Below, in pieces: positions 62,289-64,000 of a stretch of 64,000 bases of DNA. The translations under genes were made by a program, and so were the position numbers. Each line of letters starts with the position of its first letter. Position 1 is the stretch's first letter. The notes beneath the pieces are model-generated. The model was not told where the DNA came from. It worked only from the letters and a program-made list of their open reading frames with translations, and did not search any database. This DNA is from Bacteroidota bacterium (lineage in GTDB: Bacteria; Bacteroidota; Bacteroidia; Bacteroidales; NBLH01). The DNA is taken from assembly GCA_025361565.1 (NCBI GenBank), contig JANYKN010000033.1, forward strand, positions 42,076 through 106,075, written 5' to 3'.

Positions 62289-62354
62289 AAAAACAGGCAA
62301 AGCCTGATTAGATATTATCGACAGAGGCAAAGCCTCTGCCAAACAATTATACTT
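62289..62354. repeat. Two-hairpin direct repeat, copy 2, overlapping a CDS end
   Basis: 66-base copy with the same two palindromes (CAGGC-AAA-GCCTG and CAGAGGC-AAA-GCCTCTG). It begins 113 bases after copy 1. Its right end covers bases 62347-62354, i.e. the stop codon and final codons of the metallophosphoesterase gene on the minus strand. Confidence 0.85.
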
Positions 62355-63105
62355 CAATAACAGCTTTTGGGTCAAAATGCAGATTTTCTAAATCATGAAC
62401 ATAACCTACCTGATTTGTCAACAAATTTGTTTTTCCGATGTTGAAATTTGGCGTGTTGAAATGTGTATGTCCGAATATCCAATAATCAGGCTCATATTGC
62501 TCAATAAAACTGAATAATTCGGTAGCAAAAGCCTCATTAATAGTACTACTTTTATACTTTTCGGGGTAATTTTTAAATGTTGGGGCATGATGAGTAACCA
62601 CTACTGTTTTATTTACTTTTTCTCCTGATAACTCTTGTTGAATAAACTCAAGACTTTCATGGTGAAATTGGTTAAATTGAGCCACAGAAAAACGGTTGCC
62701 TTTATATTTGATCACATGGAAATCATTTAAGGATTGTTCAATAGTCCATTGATTTACAGGGCTTATTTTTGACCATAAAGTGGAGAAAATAAATTTCACA
62801 TCCTCGTGAACAACAGAAATATTATTAACTAAAAACACATTGTTTTTTATCTGCTCATTCAAAGTTCCACATCTGTCGGCTATATCTGAGTGATAATATT
62901 CATGGTTTCCGGGAATCCAATAAACCATTTTGAAATGGTCTGATACATAATTGAAAAAATCCGTATGTTCATGCATTAAAGCAAATGGCACAATATCTCC
63001 AGTCAACAATAAAATATCGCCTTTGGTTTGCAAAGGTTTTGCTTGAATGAATTTCGTGTTTTGCGGAAATTCCAAATGTAAATCGGAGGCATATTGAATT
63101 TTCAT
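62347..63105 (-). CDS. Calcineurin-like metallophosphoesterase
   Basis: 252 residues, complete. All five metal-binding motifs are present in order: ASDLHLEF, LLTGDIV, WIPGNHEYYH, VTHHAPTF and FGHTHF. This is the YfcE/SbcD-like phosphoesterase fold; the likely substrate is a phosphodiester but cannot be given. The last codons and the stop are part of a direct repeat copy (62289-62354), so the C-terminus may have been altered by the repeat's insertion. The neighbour upstream is the PHA-granule-regulator-like gene, 27 bases away. Confidence 0.9.
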   Translation of the reverse strand: MKIQYASDLHLEFPQNTKFIQAKPLQTKGDILLLTGDIVPFALMHEHTDFFNYVSDHFKMVYWIPGNHEYYHSDIADRCGTLNEQIKNNVFLVNNISVVHEDVKFIFSTLWSKISPVNQWTIEQSLNDFHVIKYKGNRFSVAQFNQFHHESLEFIQQELSGEKVNKTVVVTHHAPTFKNYPEKYKSSTINEAFATELFSFIEQYEPDYWIFGHTHFNTPNFNIGKTNLLTNQVGYVHDLENLHFDPKAVIEV

Positions 63106-63132
63106 TTATTCTAAACAGATATTGAAACAGAA

Positions 63133-63435
63133 TTATTTCAACAATTTAATCGTTTCTTCACGTATTTTATCTTCAATCGTTTTTTTAAATGGCATTGCAA
63201 CAAGTGGCAAGTCTCCGTTTAAACTAACTAATACGGGTGTTATAACCAAGTTTCCATGTACTTTCATTCCCATTACTTTAAACGAAAAAACAGATCCGTT
63301 ATCGGTCCATTGTTCGTCCAAATCACTAATCATATCCTGATAATCATTTTTGATTTTGCTCAATAAACCTTTTATCCTTGTAATGGCGGTTTCCTGGCTA
63401 ATGGTATGCTCAACTTCAACTTTAATTTTTGGCAT
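63133..63435 (-). CDS. Polyhydroxyalkanoic acid system (PHA_gran_rgn) family protein
   Basis: 100 residues. It matches the small PHA_gran_rgn family: MPKIKVEVEHTISQETAITR at the start, then WTDNGSVFSFKVMGMKVHGN and VSLNGDLPLVAMPFKKTIED at the end. The name comes from PHA-granule clusters; here there is no PHA synthase or phasin in view, so a PHA role is not supported. It is probably co-transcribed with the metallophosphoesterase gene. Confidence 0.8.
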   Translation of the reverse strand: MPKIKVEVEHTISQETAITRIKGLLSKIKNDYQDMISDLDEQWTDNGSVFSFKVMGMKVHGNLVITPVLVSLNGDLPLVAMPFKKTIEDKIREETIKLLK

Positions 63436-64000
63436 TTTTAAATTTTATTTAATTACCAAAAATAGAATCTTTTTCATGTAAACAATTGTTTTTTTGATTA
63501 GTTATACATTTCTAAGTTGAAAGTATATGAATTTTAGCATAATGCAATTGTATGGAAAGGGTAATTAAAAATTACCACTTAGACACTTAGTTAAAATATA
63601 TATAAAGTCTCCAACCTTTAAAAGGCGTATTGGAAAAATATGTTCCTATTGTGATTGTTTTGTGTTTATTTATATAAGTGTAATAATTCATTGGATATGG
63701 TTAAAGTTGGAGCAATTATAATAAAATAAGGCTGTCTAAAAAGGCTTAAAGTGACGGACATTGAGCTTTGGAGGCTAAGCTTTGGAGGCTGAGCTTGTCG
63801 AAGCCAGAATTGCGATTTACTGAATCAATCGAAGTATATAATTTGTTGAATATCAGCAAACGTTTCGACAGGCTTCTATGTTGTAATGCAAGTATTTTAA
63901 CATTTATTTTTAGATTATTTTAAAAATAATTTGTATCTATTTCATTTTCAGCACCTTTAATTTACTAAGTTTTTTCATCTAAACAACGAATTTAATAAGT
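63436..64000. other. Terminal 565-base non-coding stretch with repeats
   Basis: No credible gene. From 63730 it shows an IS-end-like GGCTGTCTAAAAAGGC, a 14-base tandem duplication of AGCTTTGGAGGCT (63764-63776 and 63778-63790), and an inverted pair GCTTGTCGAA (63793-63802) / TTCGACAGGC (63864-63873). The right-hand 100 bases are AT-rich. Confidence 0.55.
63730..63873. repeat. IS-end-like and palindromic repeat remnant
   Basis: GGCTGTCTAAAAAGGC resembles the GGCTGTATCAAAAT end of the element at 21095. The GAGCTTGTCGAAGCC/TTCGACAGGCTTC inverted pair is of a kind found scattered between genes in Bacteroidota genomes. No transposase frame is inside it, so it is a remnant or a non-autonomous element. 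Confidence 0.5.

Noticed and set aside
63133..63435. Polyhydroxyalkanoate metabolism locus
   Set aside because: Only the small family name suggests it; no PHA synthase, phasin or reductase is in the window.
1..64000. CRISPR array or tRNA/rRNA genes
   Set aside because: I looked for regular repeat-spacer series, tRNA-like T-loop (GGTTCGA) contexts and rRNA-like blocks. The only GGTTCGAAT-like hit is in the rpoN gene. None was found.

Overview
This 64 kb window is AT-rich chromosomal DNA that looks like a member of the Bacteroidota, probably a free-living or sediment-type relative of the Bacteroidales/Marinilabiliales (lineage is inference). The reasons are: several promoters of the TTTG / TAnnTTTG kind used by the Bacteroidota primary sigma factor; a secreted protein with the gliding-motility type C-terminal sorting domain of the type IX secretion system; a TonB-dependent receptor with an N-terminal carboxypeptidase-regulatory-like domain; many short lipoproteins with a Cys followed by charged or polar residues; a FISUMP-type lipoprotein; and an AsnRS with a long coiled-coil insertion. 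I see no rRNA, tRNA, CRISPR array, prophage or complete insertion sequence.

Layout. 1-4.0 kb: end of an LD-carboxypeptidase gene, rpoN (sigma-54) and asnS. 4.0-9.1 kb: small envelope or unknown genes, a thiamine-binding protein, a DUF3108 protein, a three-gene unit with a TerB-like protein and a previously unlisted 54-residue membrane protein (8129-8293), and a RelE/ParE-type toxin-antitoxin pair. 9.2-11.4 kb: rnr with a textbook promoter that also fixes its start. 11.5-16.6 kb: a secreted three-gene operon (beta-helix/PKD protein, PKD-like protein, T9SS sorting-domain protein), a FISUMP lipoprotein and a LuxR-type regulator. 16.6-25.2 kb: a minus-strand arginine/carbamoyl-phosphate cluster in transcription order argR, GNAT acetyltransferase, argG, argH, carA, carB, with a promoter and an ARG-box-like palindrome in front of argR. 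25.5-34.3 kb: two tandem 4-TM paralogues, an O-antigen-type ABC permease without its ATPase, and a six-gene glycan cluster (four glycosyltransferases, an FkbM methyltransferase, a polymerase-like membrane protein).

34.7-42.5 kb holds the most unusual unit: a compact five-gene minus-strand operon encoding, in order, a tandem TIR-like protein, a 1093-residue nSTAND-type NTPase with a single membrane helix, coiled coil and C-terminal WD40-like propeller, a TPR-like/outer-membrane beta-barrel protein, a lipoprotein and a membrane-anchored SpoIIE-type PP2C phosphatase. The predicted topology puts the NTPase and phosphatase in the cytoplasm and the propeller, lipoprotein and barrel on the periplasmic/outer-membrane side, so the five parts could form an envelope-spanning sensor or conflict (defence) system. 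This is inference from domains and gene order.

43-64 kb: amidase lipoprotein, outer-membrane barrel, a bleomycin-hydrolase-like C1 peptidase with Asp where Asn is expected, GT39 transferase plus TonB-dependent receptor, MmcQ/YjbR and YraN, metG, nitroreductase, a SUMF1-like protein, metF, a tricorn-type S41 protease, a YdeI-type protein, a metallophosphoesterase and a PHA-granule-regulator-like small protein. Non-coding structure includes several strong bidirectional terminators, a pair of 66-bp direct repeats each made of two hairpins (62176-62354), a MITE-like inverted repeat (21095-21220), and an IS-end-like repetitive stretch in the final 560 bases.
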